A DNA stretch of 37,083 nt from Rhodospirillales bacterium (GTDB taxonomy: Bacteria; Pseudomonadota; Alphaproteobacteria; Rhodospirillales; Defluviicoccaceae). This document shows positions 9,863-19,362 of this stretch, one piece after another. Position numbers and translations under genes: made by a program. Location of the stretch: contig JADJRE010000024.1 of the NCBI GenBank assembly GCA_016712375.1, forward strand, positions 1 to 37,083, written 5' to 3'. Each line of letters opens with the position of its first letter. Within the stretch, counting starts at the first letter, position 1. The notes under the pieces are model-generated. The model was not told the DNA's origin. It saw nothing but the letters and a program-made list of their open reading frames with translations, and ran no database searches.

Positions 9863-10246
9863 TCAGGGGCCACTTCCCTGCAGTTGTTCGACCAGCATCT
9901 CAGCCAATTCTTGTGGCCTGAACGGCTTGCTGCACACCCGCCAGTGGGGCCTGTCACGCGGAATAGCCTGTTGCCCGTATCCCGAGAGAAACAGGAAGGG
10001 AATTTGGCGGGCAGCGAGAATTTCCGCCACCGGGAAGACCTTATCGCCATCGATGTTCACGTCCAGGATCGCAACATCGATGTTCTCGGTGCGCGCTGCC
10101 ACAAGCGCGTCAGGGAGCCGGGAGAAGGGACCTACCACAACGCATTGCTCATCTGCGAGCATGTCCTCGATGAGCAAGGACACCAGCATCTCGTCTTCCA
10201 CCAGAAGGACCCGCCTTCCACGAATATTGTGTTTGCTCTGAATCAT
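9863..10246 (-). CDS. Single-domain response regulator
   Basis: A 127-residue receiver domain with no output domain. Visible features are VLLVEDEMLV with the acidic pair, the phospho-acceptor Asp in AILDVNID, the Ser of FLFLSGYG and the Lys of SKPFRPQEL. The ATG at 10246 overlaps the kinase stop as ATGA, so it is translationally coupled to the CheB-CheR-HWE kinase and is its likely phosphorylation target. An in-frame upstream extension runs antiparallel through kinase DNA and has no family similarity, so it is excluded. Such stand-alone receivers commonly act in phosphorelays. Confidence 0.93.
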   Translation of the reverse strand: MIQSKHNIRGRRVLLVEDEMLVSLLIEDMLADEQCVVVGPFSRLPDALVAARTENIDVAILDVNIDGDKVFPVAEILAARQIPFLFLSGYGQQAIPRDRPHWRVCSKPFRPQELAEMLVEQLQGSGP

Positions 10247-13200
10247 GGTTCGGCGCCTGTTTGTCCTTGTACCGCTTCTTTGCTTTGTAATGGTGCGGAT
10301 AACGTCACTCTGAGGCCTTTCGCGGCGAACTCTATCGTCACCTCTGCCTGCATGTCCTGCTTCAAGCCGCGCTCGATTAGCATCATGCCGCATCCCCGGT
10401 GTTCCGGCACCTCGACACGCGGACCATTCTCTTCGACCCATTGCAGCAAGAGACGGCTCCCGTCCGCGCCCTTTTCCACCTGCCACGTCACGGTGACGAT
10501 CCCTTCGGGGACGGCCAACGCGCCATACTTGGCGGCATTGGTGGTCAGTTCGTGGATGGCCAGGCCCAGCGAAAGTCCCGCTTGCGACCTCAGCCGGACG
10601 AAAGGACCGGTCAGCGTCACGTTTTTGCCGTCCTCCGCCAGGAATGGCCGTATCTCCTCTGAGATCACGTCTCGTAAAGATACTGTTTGCCATGACTCCC
10701 TGCTTAGAATTGCATACACGGCGGCAAGCGCGTGGATGCGCCCGAGAAAGGTATTCGAGAACTGTTCAATCGTCTCAGACCGGCGCATTGTCTGCGCGGC
10801 TAGCGATATAACGACTGCCAGCATGTTCTTAACCCGGTGATTAAGCTCATCAACGAGGAGCCTCTGATGCTGCTCGGCTTTAACAATGCTGGTCACGTCG
10901 ACAAACGTAACGATCGCTCCATCCACCGTGCTTTCTGCAGTGCGATAGGGAAGAATACGCATGAGGTAGTATGCGGCCTGGTCATCGCGCTCAACCCTGC
11001 GTTCTAGTGGCTCCAGGGTGTCAAGCACCCGTTTTACATCATCGCGCAACTCAGAGTAAGAAAGGCGGCTCACGATGTCAGTCAGCGGCCTTCCCACATC
11101 GCTCGGAATTAGGTTGTATACTTCCGCGACGGCCGGTGTGAAGCCCCGGATTACCAAGTATGGGCTTAGGAAGATAGTAGCAACCTGAGTACCCTCAAAC
11201 AGGTTCTGCAGGTCGCTATTCTGGCGGTCGAGCTGATCGACTTTACTTGCGAGCTGAGCGTTGACGGTTTGTAGCTCTTCGTTGATTGACTGGATTTCTT
11301 CTCTGGAAGTCTCCAGTTCTTCATTTGCAGATTGCAGCTCCTCATTCAGTGAATGTAACTCTTCATTTGTGCTGCGCAGTTCCTCAAGCGCGTTATCGTG
11401 CTCCTCTGTGATCGATTGAAGCTGCTCGCGCGTCTCTCGCAGCTCGATCTCTAATTGCTGATCTGACGTCAACGTTGGGTGGTCATCGGGAGGTCCTGCC
11501 GGTCGGGTGTCGGTAGCCCTGTGGTGTGGCTGCCCGTCCTCGATGAACATGACCAAGTATCTCGTATCGCCTGCCGACTCTCGAAGAGGCTCCACAGATA
11601 GAACTATGACCTGGTTTTGCTCGCCAGGAGCGGCAACGGAAACGCCGGTGTGCTGGACAGGTCGGCCGGTCTCGATGGCCTGCTTGAGCGCGGTCCTGAT
11701 ATGAATGCGTAGCCCACCGCGCGCCATATCCAGCACGTTGTGGCTGGCCAATCCGGCGGCTGGCTCAAGATATCGACCGGTACGGCTGGAGTATTGGACG
11801 ATCTCGCCCTGTGCCGTGACGACAACGAACGCAGGCCCGAATCGCTCCAGCACGCGCTCGCTGGCTCGGCTGCTGGCTCGGGAGGCTGCTCCAGGAGCCT
11901 TCAAGGGCGTGGCATTCGTAGAATGCAACAACTCCCGCACCGCTGTCTTACCAGGCAGTCGTAAAGGTGGGCTAGCACCATCGCACCGCTGAAATATCCT
12001 ATGCGCCTTGTCCAAAGGCGCGAACAAAGCTTCCTGACGGGCAACGGTTTCCGAACTGCCAAGCAGCAGAATGCCATTCGGAACAAGCGAATAATGAAAT
12101 GCCGGGATGACGGTCGCCTGCAGATCGCTGTCCATGTAAATCAAAAGGTTGCGGCAGGACACCAAGTTGATACGCGAGAAGGGGTGGGTCGCGGGTCAGG
12201 CTATGGGAAGAGAAGGTGCAGAGCGCGCGGATCTCTTGCTTACGGTGTAGCTGCCGTCAGCGCCCATCACGAAAAATCGCGACAGCCGCTCCGGTGACAG
12301 CCCCTTCAGCAAAGTTGATGGGTAGCGGCCGGCCCGCGCCGCGGCAATAGCGAGCTCATCAATGTCCGTGGCCATTATTTTAATACCAGGCGCTGGCCCG
12401 GCCAGTCCGTCGACGTGCTCGCGAAGCAGGATGGCGAGCGAATAGGCTTCCTCGCCGGTTGCACAACCGGGCACCCAGACCCGAACGGTATCCTCCGTGG
12501 ATTTGTCTTTGAACAACCGCGGGACGACGATCCGATTAAGCGCCTCAAACGTGTCGGCATCGCGAAAGAAGGACGTCACGCCGATCAAGAGGTCTTGAAA
12601 CAGCATGGCAACCTCGCCGGGATCGTGTTCCACGCGCGCCGCATAGGCTTCTAGTGTCGAAACATTCAGCACGTGCATCCGACGCTGTATCCGACGTAGA
12701 AACGTGTTTTCCTTGTAGCCCCTGAAGTCGTGTCCGGTTTGCCGTAGCACGACGTTGCAGATCCTCGCTGCTCCGGTGTTCTCAGCTGAGAGCTCCGCCA
12801 GTTCAACGGGGGATCGGCGCGCCTCCTGGACGGCTATGATCTGGGCAGGCATCGCTTCTGCCGAAGCGATGATGTCCACTGCCCCCGTTGCGATCGCGCT
12901 CGCGGGCATCCCCTCGTATTGCGGCCGGCCGGTGTCGCTTCCCTGCGCCAGGGTCAGCCCGCCGCATGCCTTGATCGCCTTAAGCCCGAGCGAGCCGTCA
13001 TTGCCCGTGCCGGAAAGCACCACGCCGATCGCATCCTCCCGCAGCTCGGCCGCCAGGGAGTCGAAGAACATAGTGATCGGCGTCAGTTCGCGCGGCTCGT
13101 TATTGAGGCGTGCGTGCAAGTGCAGAAGCCCGTCGCGCAATTGAATTCCGACACCGGACGGCGGCACATAAACGCAGTTTGCTTCGACCGCGCAGCCGTC

Positions 13201-13401
13201 AGTCGCCTCAACGACCCGCATGGCGGTCCAGCGACCGAGGATGTCCGGGAGAATGCTGAGGCGATCAGCCGGGAGGTGCAGCACGACAACGAACGCCATC
13301 CCGCTGTCCGGGGGCATGTTCTCAAAGAAGCCTCGGAATGCCTCGATACCGCCGGCAGACGCGCCGATACCGACAATCGGCGGTATCTCGCTGCTATCCA
13401 C
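10243..13401 (-). CDS. CheB-CheR-PAS-HWE sensor histidine kinase hybrid (two compensating indels)
   Basis: Reconstructed at 1052 residues. The order is CheB methylesterase (about 8-190; Ser15 in GIGASAGG, His42, Asp135 in GTGNDGSLG), CheR methyltransferase (about 215-480; RVWVPGCATGEEAYS binds SAM), a coiled coil of repeated NEEL/SLNEELQSANEELE units, a PAS region, then an HWE-type kinase with phospho-acceptor His in DELNHRVKNMLAVV and the WVEENGP motif. Between about 12235 and 12184 the frame is lost: one base is missing in the CheR segment VSKEI and one extra base lies in the G run 12181-12184. The shifted reading supplies the expected CheR sequence and the net frame is kept. As written, a stop truncates the gene after residue 401. 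It is coupled to the receiver gene. Confidence 0.9.
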
Positions 13402-14200
13402 GCCGGGAGCCCTGATATCGAGCAGTACCGCCCGCCTTTATGGGGGCATCTGGTCGAAGGCTGTCTGGCTTTGGCGGGTTGCGGTTGCCAGCATGTGCCG
13501 CGCCTTCGTTTTCGATACAAGACATTGCTATGGACATTGTGCGGTGTAGACATGCTCTGCGGCGGTGGGGATGCCGAGCATGCCATCTCTCCGCTGCCGC
13601 GACTGTGGCTTCATTTCTGGAAGAGATTTGCCATTCGTCAGACCGAAAATCAAAGCGATCTTCAGTTGGTCGACAGGTAAGTGGCGTTTGCAGGCGCCGC
13701 TTCAGCATCTTCAGCCTTCTGCCGCCGTCTGCTTTCGACCGCCGGCGCCACCGCGATGGAAACCGGCGAGCCAGTCTGATCCCTGGCTCGCCGATCGCTC
13801 GACCACTGGCGACGGCGAACGCCGGAACCGGCCGTAGGGCGACGGGCTTGACCGCGACGAAGGGGACCCTCGGGCCGGGTTAAGCGCTGCGGCAACCCCG
13901 CTTATCGAGAATGAACAAGATGTCACGAGGTTCCAGCGATTCTTTCCCCACCCGCTCGCCAACCTCTTCCACCTCACCGGAACCACGCCCCGCTGCCGAA
14001 TTCCGTGTTGCCCGAGCCCAGGCCTTGCGACCTCGGCCGAGGTTGCTGGGCCGAACGGCGTGAGCCGGATATGCCGCCGATGTCAGCATCCGTATGTCCT
14101 TCGTCGGGGTTCACCTGAACAACTGTAACGAGGGAATGTTGGCTGGCGACGATGTGGCCCGTACACTCCCTCACCCACCTTTGACAGGAGCCGCCTGGCG
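13402..14200. other. Gene-poor interval between kinase and parE
   Basis: About 800 bases without a convincing gene. Open frames exist on both strands but show no recognisable family, no good ribosome site and strong arginine/serine/proline bias typical of noncoding GC-rich DNA. The interval should contain the promoters of the divergent kinase and parE genes. A notable hairpin lies at 13765-13792. A TTGACA-like hexamer at 14181 is only 20 bases from the parE GTG. A degraded gene cannot be excluded. Confidence 0.5.
13765..13792. repeat. 10-bp perfect inverted repeat (hairpin)
   Basis: Arms 13765-13774 and 13783-13792 are perfectly complementary over 10 bases with an 8-base loop, in the gene-poor interval. 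No T tract follows on either strand, so it is not a standard terminator. It could be part of a structured RNA or a protein-binding site. Confidence 0.55.
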
Positions 14201-16186
14201 GTGAAAGAGGATCTGTTCTCGCGCGTCGACCCCACTCCTGCCGATTACACGGCGAAGGACATCGAGGTGCTGGAGGGGCTGGAGCCGGTGCGGCGCAGGC
14301 CCGCGATGTACATCGGAGGCACCGACGAGCGCGCGCTCCACCATCTCGTCGCCGAGCTGCTGGATAACGCGGTCGACGAGGCGGTGGCCGGGCACGCAAC
14401 CCGCATCGAGTTGCATCTGGCCGCCGACGGCTCCGTTACCGTGCGGGACAACGGCCGCGGCATCCCGGTCGATCCGCATCCGAAATTCAAGAATCGTTCG
14501 GCGTTGGAAGTGATTCTGACCACCCTGCACTCCGGCGGCAAATTCGGCGGAGACGCCTACGTCACCTCTGGCGGGCTGCACGGCGTGGGCCTCTCGGTGG
14601 TTAATGCCTTGGCATTGCACCTGAGCATCGAAGTTGCGCGCGACCGGGTGTTGTGGGCGCAGGCTTACGCCCGCGGCGTCCCGCAAGGCCCGCTGCGCAA
14701 TGCCGGGCCGGTGCAGAACCGACGTGGAACGACCGTGAGCTTCCTCCCCGACCCCCAAATCTTCGGCGAGGACGCACGCTTCCGCCCCGGCGTGCTGTAC
14801 CGCATGGCCCGCTCCAAGGCGTATTTGTTTCGCGGCATGGAGATCCGTTGGTCATGTCCCGCGGAACTGCTCGACGGCGATACTGGTGTGCCGGCGGACG
14901 CGGTCTTGCACTTCCCAGGCGGCGTTGGCGATTATTTGCGGGCAGCGCTGGACGGCCGACCGACGCTGACGCCTGAACCCTTCGCCGGCGAGGCGAAGCT
15001 CTGCGACGGCATCGGCCGCGTCGAATGGGCAGTTTCCTGGCCGCTCGATGAGGACGGCTTCCTCACCGCCTACTGCAACACGGTGCCAACACCGCAGGGA
15101 GGCACTCACGAGGCCGGTATTCGCGCAGCGTTGACGCGCGGTCTCAAAGCGTACGGCGAACGGATTAAGAATCGAGATGCCGACAAGCTCCAGCCCGAAG
15201 ATGTCGTCGCTGGCGCTTGTGTGATGCTGTCGCTGTTCCTGCGCGACCCGCAGTTCCAGGGGCAGACGAAGGAGAAACTGACCTCGCCGGAAGCGACGAG
15301 ACTGGTCGAGGCGACGCTGCGCGATCATTTCGACCACTGGCTGACCGATGCGCCGGCACACGCGAGCGCCCTGCTCGCTCACGTTGTCGAACGCGCCGAG
15401 CAGCGGCTGAAGCGCCGCCAGGACAAGCAGGTCAAGCGGGCCTCCGCGACGCGCAAGCTCAGGCTGCCAGGCAAGCTCACCGATTGCGCGCGCGAGGCCG
15501 CGGCGGGCACCGAGCTGTTTTTGGTCGAGGGCGATTCGGCGGGCGGCTCGGCGAAGCAGGCACGCGACCGGGAGACGCAGGCGGTGCTGCCGCTGCGTGG
15601 CAAGATCCTCAACGTCGCCAGCGCCTCGGCGGAAAAACTGCGGTTGAACCAGGAGCTCCGCGACCTTGTCGAGGCATTGGGCTGCGGCGTCGGCGCCGCC
15701 TATGACGAGGCTTCGCTGCGCTACGACAAGATCATCATTATGACCGACGCCGACGTCGACGGCGCCCACATCGCCTCGCTGCTGATCACCTTCTTCTATC
15801 GCGAGATCCCCCGCCTGATCGAGAGTGGCCACCTCTATCTTGCCGTGCCGCCGCTTTACCGGCTGTCGCGTGGGCCGGTGACGCTCTACGCCCGCGACGA
15901 CATCCACAAGGACGAGCTGATGGCGACCGAATTCGCTGGTCGCGGACAGGTGGAGATCAGCCGTTTCAAGGGGCTGGGCGAGATGCCGGCGGCGCAGCTC
16001 AGGTCGACGACGATGGACCCGAAGACGCGGGCGCTGCTGCGTGTCATCGTTCCCGAAGGCGACGCCAAGTCTGAGACTGGCGCGACGCGCCAACGGGTGG
16101 AGACCTTGATGGGCCGACGGCCAGAGCTTCGATTCGCACTGATCTGCGAGCACGCTCGTTTTGTCGCAGACGCGCTGGACGTGTAA
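14201..16186 (+). CDS. parE: DNA topoisomerase IV subunit B
   Basis: The ATPase subunit of topoisomerase IV, which with ParC decatenates daughter chromosomes. 661 residues. GHKL ATPase motifs are ELLDNAVDEA, DNGRGIPV and GGLHGVGLSVVNAL. The toprim domain has FLVEGDSAGGSAKQARDR and MTDADVDGAHIASLL, and the C terminus has RFKGLGEMPAAQL. The length and the absence of the long GyrB insert favour ParE over GyrB. The GTG start at 14201 follows AGGAG about 10 bases upstream. No parC is visible nearby. Confidence 0.93.
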   Translation: MKEDLFSRVDPTPADYTAKDIEVLEGLEPVRRRPAMYIGGTDERALHHLVAELLDNAVDEAVAGHATRIELHLAADGSVTVRDNGRGIPVDPHPKFKNRSALEVILTTLHSGGKFGGDAYVTSGGLHGVGLSVVNALALHLSIEVARDRVLWAQAYARGVPQGPLRNAGPVQNRRGTTVSFLPDPQIFGEDARFRPGVLYRMARSKAYLFRGMEIRWSCPAELLDGDTGVPADAVLHFPGGVGDYLRAALDGRPTLTPEPFAGEAKLCDGIGRVEWAVSWPLDEDGFLTAYCNTVPTPQGGTHEAGIRAALTRGLKAYGERIKNRDADKLQPEDVVAGACVMLSLFLRDPQFQGQTKEKLTSPEATRLVEATLRDHFDHWLTDAPAHASALLAHVVERAEQRLKRRQDKQVKRASATRKLRLPGKLTDCAREAAAGTELFLVEGDSAGGSAKQARDRETQAVLPLRGKILNVASASAEKLRLNQELRDLVEALGCGVGAAYDEASLRYDKIIIMTDADVDGAHIASLLITFFYREIPRLIESGHLYLAVPPLYRLSRGPVTLYARDDIHKDELMATEFAGRGQVEISRFKGLGEMPAAQLRSTTMDPKTRALLRVIVPEGDAKSETGATRQRVETLMGRRPELRFALICEHARFVADALDV

Positions 16187-16482
16187 CGAGGCCGCTGCTG
16201 GAAGCAGGCACTGAAACCTTTCGGCCAGGCGTTGCAGAGCCGGTCACTGGCAGGAGAAGCGTTTGGAGCATGTTGGCGGCTGATTTGCCGGGCCGTACCG
16301 TGTAGAAAAGACGAGCGAAGGCCTGTTGCGCGGTAATTCCGAAACGAGGTTCGTGGTGTGCTGGTAATGCCGATCGAGGCCCACGAAGGAAGCCGGCGCG
16401 CGGCTGTACGAGCAGGCTCGCAGGGTCGTCGCGGCGATAGTTGGCGGTGGCTCGCCCGGGGCATCGGGCGGGGCAGCGGCAG

Positions 16483-17154
16483 ATGCGATTAGGCCTGCCT
16501 CGTCCGCAATTCTCTCTCGAACGGTTCCAGAGCTACCGATTTCTCGGGTTGCTTCTGGCGCTGCTGCTGCTCCTGATCGCTTCGCCGTTTGTCGGCAGTG
16601 ATCAGATCGATCGCGCCATTATTTCCTCGCTGCTGGCGATCGTGCTGTTCTCGGCCGTCGGCGCGGCAAGCACGGCCCGTCATCAGCGATGGATTGCTGC
16701 AGGCCTCGCTATAGCGGGCGGCATCGTCTTGGGCGGCGGCATGCTGCTTGAGCATCAAGTCGTCTACATGCCAGGACTGGCGCTCATGGCGATGTATTTG
16801 ATGTACACAATCGCTGTTGTTCTCCGCCGGCTTGTTACCGCATCCCAGATCGATGCCGACATCCTCTGTGGCGCCGCCGCGATCTATCTCATGCTGGGGG
16901 TGGCATGGGGGATGTCCTATTGGATGATATACCTCCTTGACAATAATGCCTTCACGACAATTCCCGCGCTCGCAATTCACCCCTATCGGCTGCATGAATT
17001 CCTCTACTATAGCTTGAGTTGCCTGACGACACTGGGCATCGGCGACATCACGCCGGTCAATCGCTTTGCTCAGATCTGGACGACGCTAGAGACAGTTGCT
17101 GGCAACCTTTACATCGCCGTGCTCGTTTCTCGCCTGGTAAGCCTGTACCGCTGA
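16483..17154 (+). CDS. Two-pore-helix type potassium channel family protein
   Basis: A 223-residue membrane protein with several hydrophobic spans (about 15-38, 42-60, 65-85, 92-110 and 125-150) followed by a pore loop and last helix. The filter-like TTLGIGDITP sequence near the C terminus matches the K+ channel signature TxGYGD with Ile for Tyr. It probably conducts K+ or a related cation. ATG 16483 is chosen because the family sequence starts near it; a TTG at 16441 is also in frame. A 6-bp hairpin (16453-16458 with 16465-16470) sits just upstream of the start. It is followed 45 bases later by the dehydrogenase gene. Confidence 0.8.
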   Translation: MRLGLPRPQFSLERFQSYRFLGLLLALLLLLIASPFVGSDQIDRAIISSLLAIVLFSAVGAASTARHQRWIAAGLAIAGGIVLGGGMLLEHQVVYMPGLALMAMYLMYTIAVVLRRLVTASQIDADILCGAAAIYLMLGVAWGMSYWMIYLLDNNAFTTIPALAIHPYRLHEFLYYSLSCLTTLGIGDITPVNRFAQIWTTLETVAGNLYIAVLVSRLVSLYR

Positions 17155-17199
17155 CTGCTTGCGTCGATGAAGCGTAGATGACTGGGGAGTGCACGACCA

Positions 17200-18021
17200 A
17201 TGCGGGCGATGCTGCTGGAGGCTCCTCGGACACCGCTGGTGGCGCGCGACCTGCCGGTACCGAAACCGGCTCCGGGACAGGCGCTTATCCGCGTCGCGGC
17301 CTGCGCCGTCTGCCGGACCGATCTGCACGTCTGCGACGGTGAACTCCCACACCCGAAACTGCCGATCGTTCCCGGCCACGAGATCATTGGCCGCGTTGAA
17401 GCGGTCGGCGCCGACGTCCATTCGGTGGCGCCGGGGGATCGGGTGGGCGTGGCGTGGCTCGGCTGGACCTGCGGCCGTTGCTTTTATTGCCAGAGCGATC
17501 AGGAGAACTTGTGCCCTGATGCGAAGTTTACCGGCATCACGGCTCAGGTGGCCCGGTTTGAAGGACGAAAAATCTTCGCCTTCACCCGCCCCGGCGACCA
17601 CGCAGCGCAGGAATTCGCGCGTCGGATGGGAGCAGCCTGGGCCGGCGATGCCGACACGCCGGCCCCCGAGGAGTTGGACGCGGCGATCATCTTCGCACCG
17701 GTGGGCGCGCTGGTGCCGGCGGCGCTGCGGGCCATCCGCCCAGGCGGCACCGTCGTCTGCGGCGGCATCTACATGAGCGACATCCCGTCGTTTGCCTACG
17801 AACTGCTGTGGCGGGAGAAGAAGCTGGTCTCCGTTGCCAATCTGACCCGGCGCGACGGCGAAGAGTTCCTGGCTCTCGCGCCGCTGGTGCCGGTTCGCAC
17901 CGAGATCACCACGATGCCGCTCGACGCCGCCAACGAGGCGCTCGCCCGGCTGCGCGAGGGCCGTCTGACCGGCGCGGCGGTGCTGCTTCCCAGCGCCGAA
18001 CCCCCTGGGGAAGAGGAATAA
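17200..18021 (+). CDS. Zinc-dependent alcohol dehydrogenase, internally deleted
   Basis: A member of the zinc-dependent medium-chain alcohol dehydrogenases. 273 residues, about 60 fewer than relatives. The catalytic domain is present: CAVCRTDLHVCDGELPHPKL, the VPGHEIIG zinc site, and structural zinc cysteines in CGRCFYCQSDQENLC. After FTG (residue 112) the sequence jumps to ITAQVARFEGRKIFAF, which in relatives follows the GxGxxAH coenzyme motif. The missing stretch covers the hinge and the Gly-rich start of the Rossmann fold, so NAD(P) binding should be lost. The rest is intact (DAAIIFAPVGALVPAALRA, VCGGIYMSDIPSF, SVANLTRRDGEEFL). The in-frame gap looks like a true deletion or an assembly collapse. 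The ATG follows GGGGAG; the gene ends 4 bases before the methyltransferase. Confidence 0.85.
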   Translation: MRAMLLEAPRTPLVARDLPVPKPAPGQALIRVAACAVCRTDLHVCDGELPHPKLPIVPGHEIIGRVEAVGADVHSVAPGDRVGVAWLGWTCGRCFYCQSDQENLCPDAKFTGITAQVARFEGRKIFAFTRPGDHAAQEFARRMGAAWAGDADTPAPEELDAAIIFAPVGALVPAALRAIRPGGTVVCGGIYMSDIPSFAYELLWREKKLVSVANLTRRDGEEFLALAPLVPVRTEITTMPLDAANEALARLREGRLTGAAVLLPSAEPPGEEE

Positions 18022-18025
18022 TCGC

Positions 18026-18688
18026 GTGTCCAATCGCACTATCGCCGTTGACGAACGCCTCTACCGCTACCTGATCGATGTCTCCTTGCGGGAGGCGTCG
18101 GTGCTCGCCCGCCTGCGCGCCGAAACGCTGGCGCTGCCGCAAGCTGGCATGCAGATCTCGCCGGAGCAGGGACAGTTCATGGCGCTGCTGGTCAAAGTAA
18201 CCGGGGCGCGATCGATCCTTGAGATTGGAACCTTCACGGGGTACAGCGCCTTGGCGATGGCGCTGGCGCTTCCGGCCGGCGGCCGAATGGTGACCTGCGA
18301 CGTCTCCGATGAATGGACGTCGAAAGCGCGCTCGTACTGGCGCAAAGCCGGCGTCGACGGCCGGATCGAGCTGCGGCTGGCCCCTGCTCTGCAAACCACT
18401 GGCAACCTGCTGGACGCAGGTGCCGCCGGCAGCTTCGATCTTGTCTTCATCGACGCCGACAAGGGCAACTACCTCGGCTACTACGAGGCGGCATTGAAGC
18501 TGTTGCGGCCGGGTGGACTGGTGATCGTTGACAATACCCTGTGGGATGGCCGCGTCGCCGATCCTGCCGTCCACGACAACGATACCCAAGCCATCCGCGC
18601 CTTCAATGCCGCCCTTCACGGCGACGCGCGCATCGACCTCAGCCTGGTGCCTATCGGCGACGGCCTCACCCTCGCCCGCAAACGTTGA
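18026..18688 (+). CDS. SAM-dependent O-methyltransferase (caffeoyl-CoA OMT-like)
   Basis: A 220-residue class I methyltransferase of O-methyltransferase family 3. The SAM-binding motif ILEIGTFTGYSALAMALALP, the metal-site FDLVFIDADKGNYLGYYE and the post-I region LLRPGGLVIVDNTLWDGRV are all present, so a divalent-metal catechol or similar substrate is expected. The GTG start 18026 follows GAGGAATAATCGC, 4 bases after the dehydrogenase stop, so the two are cotranscribed. The substrate is unknown. Confidence 0.9.
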   Translation: MSNRTIAVDERLYRYLIDVSLREASVLARLRAETLALPQAGMQISPEQGQFMALLVKVTGARSILEIGTFTGYSALAMALALPAGGRMVTCDVSDEWTSKARSYWRKAGVDGRIELRLAPALQTTGNLLDAGAAGSFDLVFIDADKGNYLGYYEAALKLLRPGGLVIVDNTLWDGRVADPAVHDNDTQAIRAFNAALHGDARIDLSLVPIGDGLTLARKR

Positions 18689-18689
18689 C

Positions 18690-18703
18690 GCGGGCTCACC
18701 CGC
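18690..18703. terminator. Short hairpin between convergent genes
   Basis: A 5-bp GC stem with a 4-base loop exactly fills the 15-base gap between the methyltransferase stop and the FecR-like gene's stop. It has no T tract. A role in separating the convergent transcripts is possible but weakly supported. Confidence 0.3.
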
Positions 18704-19330
18704 CTATTCGTCGGCAAATGCCACCGCATCGGCTGCTTTCTGCAGCCGCGGCGGGCCCCACTGCTTGATCGGCGGCAGCGCCTCGCCGGCGACAACGTCG
18801 AGCCCACTGCCCGGGACATTCATTTCCACGGCGCCCTGCGGCGTGGCGACAACAACCGCCGTACCGGACAGCAGGGCAACGGCAAGTCGGTCGGGAAATG
18901 CTTCTCCCCATACCTCGGTGCCGCGGATGCCCAGCGTCGCCACCGGTGTCGTCACCACCATGCGGTCCGGTCCCAACCGGGCGATGGCGCCCGAGGCGGC
19001 GAGGAACACGCCCTCGACGATGTTGAGCGCCGCCTGGCCAAGGCTAGGATCCTCGTTCCAGGCCTCAATCGTCATCGTGCTGGAGCTGCCAAGCGTAACC
19101 ATCGCACCATCGGCCATCCTGAGCCGCAAACGGCTATCGGCACCGGTAGCAACGCGATCGCCCACCAGGATCGTCGAGCCTTCCTGCAACGGCCGGCTGA
19201 AGCCGGTGTTGGCGGTGGCGATCGCCGAGCCCTGTAACTTGGCAACGCTGCCGGCAACTTCGATGGCGGCAGCGGGTCCGCCGAGCAGGCAAACGACGCA
19301 GCACAACAACAGCACTCGGACGATCGACAT
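18704..19330 (-). CDS. Exported FecR-domain protein
   Basis: A 208-residue secreted protein with a clear signal peptide (residues 1-22, cleavage likely after AAA). It carries a FecR-type domain: LQEGSTILVGDRVATGADSR, ADGAMVTLGSSSTMTIE, and PVATLGIRGTEVWGE. Unlike classical FecR it has no N-terminal cytoplasmic region or membrane anchor and no sigma factor next to it, so it is more likely a periplasmic structural or binding protein. The ATG is preceded by AGGAGAC. It sits 32 bases after hemN in the same direction. Confidence 0.82.
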   Translation of the reverse strand: MSIVRVLLLCCVVCLLGGPAAAIEVAGSVAKLQGSAIATANTGFSRPLQEGSTILVGDRVATGADSRLRLRMADGAMVTLGSSSTMTIEAWNEDPSLGQAALNIVEGVFLAASGAIARLGPDRMVVTTPVATLGIRGTEVWGEAFPDRLAVALLSGTAVVVATPQGAVEMNVPGSGLDVVAGEALPPIKQWGPPRLQKAADAVAFADE

Positions 19331-19362
19331 GTCTCCTGTCCCCTCCTGGTCGCGCGCAGCGG

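Noticed and set aside
13440..13883. Possible orphan gene in the kinase-parE interval
   Set aside because: No ribosome site, no recognisable family and a biased composition; overlapping alternatives on both strands are equally open.
13911..14063. Possible 50-codon plus-strand gene starting at ATG 13911
   Set aside because: Low-complexity Ser/Pro/Arg sequence without a ribosome site.
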